Source: an uncultured Campylobacter sp. (GTDB lineage Bacteria; Campylobacterota; Campylobacteria; Campylobacterales; Campylobacteraceae). Taken from it: 24,209 bases of DNA. Positions 23,939-24,209 of this stretch are shown one piece after another; within the stretch, counting starts at the first letter, position 1; each line of letters opens with the position of its first letter. The notes under the pieces were generated by a model. That model saw nothing but the letters and a program-made list of their open reading frames with translations, searched no databases and had not been told where the DNA came from. The stretch is from positions 1-24,209 of the forward strand of contig NZ_CALKTQ010000262.1 of assembly GCF_937997465.1 (NCBI RefSeq). Direction: 5' to 3'. The position numbers and the translations under genes are program-made.

Positions 23939-24209
23939 CTAGTAGCCTTTTTCATTTAGCTCTCTATAATTATCACACCCTAGTTGAAGCCCTAGATCGC
24001 AGGCTTTGCCGTAGTACTCTTTTGCGGTAGTAAAATTCTGTCTTACGCCTTGACCATAATTGTATAAAATTCCTAAACCATTGCAGCCCAAAGCCTCTCC
24101 CCCATCACAAGCTTTTTGAAACAACTGGGCTGCTTTTTTATAATCTTGTCTTAAGCCCTTGCCGTCTTTATATAAAACTCCTAAATTAAGGCAGCCAGAA
24201 GCCCATCCC
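23939..24209 (-). CDS. Sel1/Hcp-like cysteine-rich repeat protein, 5' part outside window
   Basis: The minus-strand frame is open from the window edge to a TAG at 23941-23939 and gives about 89 residues. It reads as tandem Sel1-like helical repeats with the LGVLYKDGKGLRQDYKKAAQLF and LGILYNYGQGVRQNFTTAKEYY patterns. Cysteines fall at the repeat ends (ASGCLNLG, KACDGGEALGCNG, KACDLGLQLGCDN), as in Helicobacter cysteine-rich proteins, where each repeat is closed by a disulfide. A TTG within the frame (24124) is not a natural start because the repeat continues upstream of it. Such proteins are often periplasmic or secreted; the signal peptide, if any, lies outside. The function is unknown and usually involves protein-protein contacts. 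Confidence 0.8.
   Translation of the reverse strand, partial: GWASGCLNLGVLYKDGKGLRQDYKKAAQLFQKACDGGEALGCNGLGILYNYGQGVRQNFTTAKEYYGKACDLGLQLGCDNYRELNEKGY

Noticed and set aside
1..24209. tRNA, rRNA, CRISPR array, transposase or integrase
   Set aside because: Reading the gaps on both strands gave no cloverleaf, regularly spaced repeat array or mobile-element gene.

Overview
The window looks like a cell-surface locus of a Campylobacter, probably one of the oral, S-layer-bearing species with moderate GC (C. rectus / C. showae type). This is inference from three things: a cysteine-free S-layer/RTX protein with DUF4214-like N-terminal repeats, a full pseudaminic acid set with a Maf protein, and abundant AAATTT-type words between genes. 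No species marker is present, so the species is not proven.

Layout. (1) 1-3701, plus strand: 3' part of an S-layer gene whose start lies upstream, closed by a strong intrinsic terminator at 3714-3747. (2) 4021-11502, minus strand: wzm, wzt, a 1201-residue methyltransferase/coiled-coil/double glycosyltransferase, gmd and rmd, all overlapping by 1-11 bases. Together they predict synthesis of GDP-D-rhamnose, assembly of a rhamnose-containing polysaccharide, and its ABC-type export with recognition of a capped chain end. (3) 11573-19249, minus strand: pseB, pseC, pseF, a small membrane protein, pseG, pseH, pseI and maf. This is every enzyme from UDP-GlcNAc to CMP-pseudaminic acid plus a candidate flagellin glycosyltransferase. 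A near-consensus sigma-54 promoter lies in front of pseB. (4) 19576-20136, minus strand: dcd, a housekeeping dCTP deaminase with its own promoter. (5) 20330-23638, plus strand: a subtilisin-type serine protease autotransporter, divergent from dcd. (6) 23939-24209, minus strand: 3' end of a Sel1/Hcp-like cysteine-rich repeat protein that runs out of the window.

How the parts fit. The rhamnan-type operon and the S-layer gene converge on each other. In Campylobacter fetus the S-layer is held by the O-chain of LPS, and D-rhamnan or D-mannan chains end in a methylated rhamnose, so this arrangement suggests an S-layer protein encoded beside its own polysaccharide anchor. The pse-maf operon most simply serves flagellin glycosylation; its place between the anchor genes and a surface protease makes other surface targets worth testing. 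Gaps between genes hold a 16-base perfect inverted repeat, a short repeat present on both sides of pseB, and several hairpins. No rRNA, tRNA, CRISPR array, transposase or integrase was seen.
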